From contig CM069607.1 of the NCBI GenBank assembly GCA_035771175.1, positions 7,180,501-7,244,500 of the forward strand: 64,000 nucleotides of DNA, read 5' to 3'. The position numbers and the translations under genes are program-made. This stretch comes from Paratinospora sagittata (taxonomy: Eukaryota > Streptophyta > Magnoliopsida > Ranunculales > Menispermaceae). Positions 63,987 through 64,000 of this stretch are shown in pieces (within the stretch, counting starts at the first letter, position 1; each line of letters opens with the position of its first letter). The notes beneath the pieces were generated by a model. It saw nothing but the letters and a program-made list of their open reading frames with translations. It ran no database searches and was not told the DNA's origin.

Positions 63987-64000
63987 TAGGTTTAAAATCC

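Overview
The window looks like nuclear DNA from a flowering plant, most likely a eudicot. It is AT-rich, its genes carry GT-AG introns, and about a third of it is recognisable transposable-element sequence (tRNA-derived SINEs, Tourist-like MITEs, Ty1/copia and Ty3/gypsy LTR elements). The species cannot be named from the sequence. There is no bacterial operon, CRISPR array or rRNA.

Three host genes are well supported. A cytosolic-type O-acetylserine (thiol) lyase (cysteine synthase, 325 aa, ten coding exons) lies at 4845-8845 (+). A prefoldin subunit 2 gene (148 aa, single coding exon behind a long 5'-UTR intron) lies at 14280-14726 (+). An OVATE family protein gene (292 aa, intronless) lies at 32707-33585 (-). 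Two weaker gene traces are a possible terminal exon at 351-466 (+) and an orphan TATA box plus first exon near 17131-17425 (+). The three genes act in unrelated processes (cysteine synthesis, chaperone assembly, growth-regulating transcriptional repression), and nothing suggests co-regulation.

Layout: 1-4380 holds a solo LTR with a perfect 5-bp target duplication and a SINE. 4381-15000 holds the cysteine synthase and prefoldin genes, with a SINE in one intron and a 511-bp tandem duplication in another. 15000-24200 is repeat-rich: a SINE, the orphan promoter, a decayed copia pol on the minus strand, a Tourist-like MITE, a copia-like LTR with primer site, an 87-bp triple repeat, an array of 24-bp palindromes and a solo-LTR-like block. 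24200-46500 is gene-poor apart from the OVATE gene, with scattered SINEs, MITEs and microsatellites.

From 46930 to the end the window is a nested retrotransposon stack. A Tat-type Ty3/gypsy element (A, plus strand, 5' LTR 46930-47864) was entered by a Tekay/Del-like Ty3/gypsy element (B, minus strand, 49473-56263, with one 2.9-kb LTR and its integrase end deleted). B's RNase H was in turn split by a 501-bp near-palindromic element with a 5-bp target duplication (49771-50271). Element A resumes at 56264 and is interrupted again at 58380 by a minus-strand 3' LTR (C1). C1 sits back to back with a plus-strand 5' LTR of the same family (C2), making a 5.6-kb inverted repeat that ends in a methionine-tRNA primer binding site at the window edge.

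The best candidates for something undescribed are the 501-bp palindrome built from two diverging tRNA-like modules, and the regularly spaced 24-bp palindrome array at 22822-23029.
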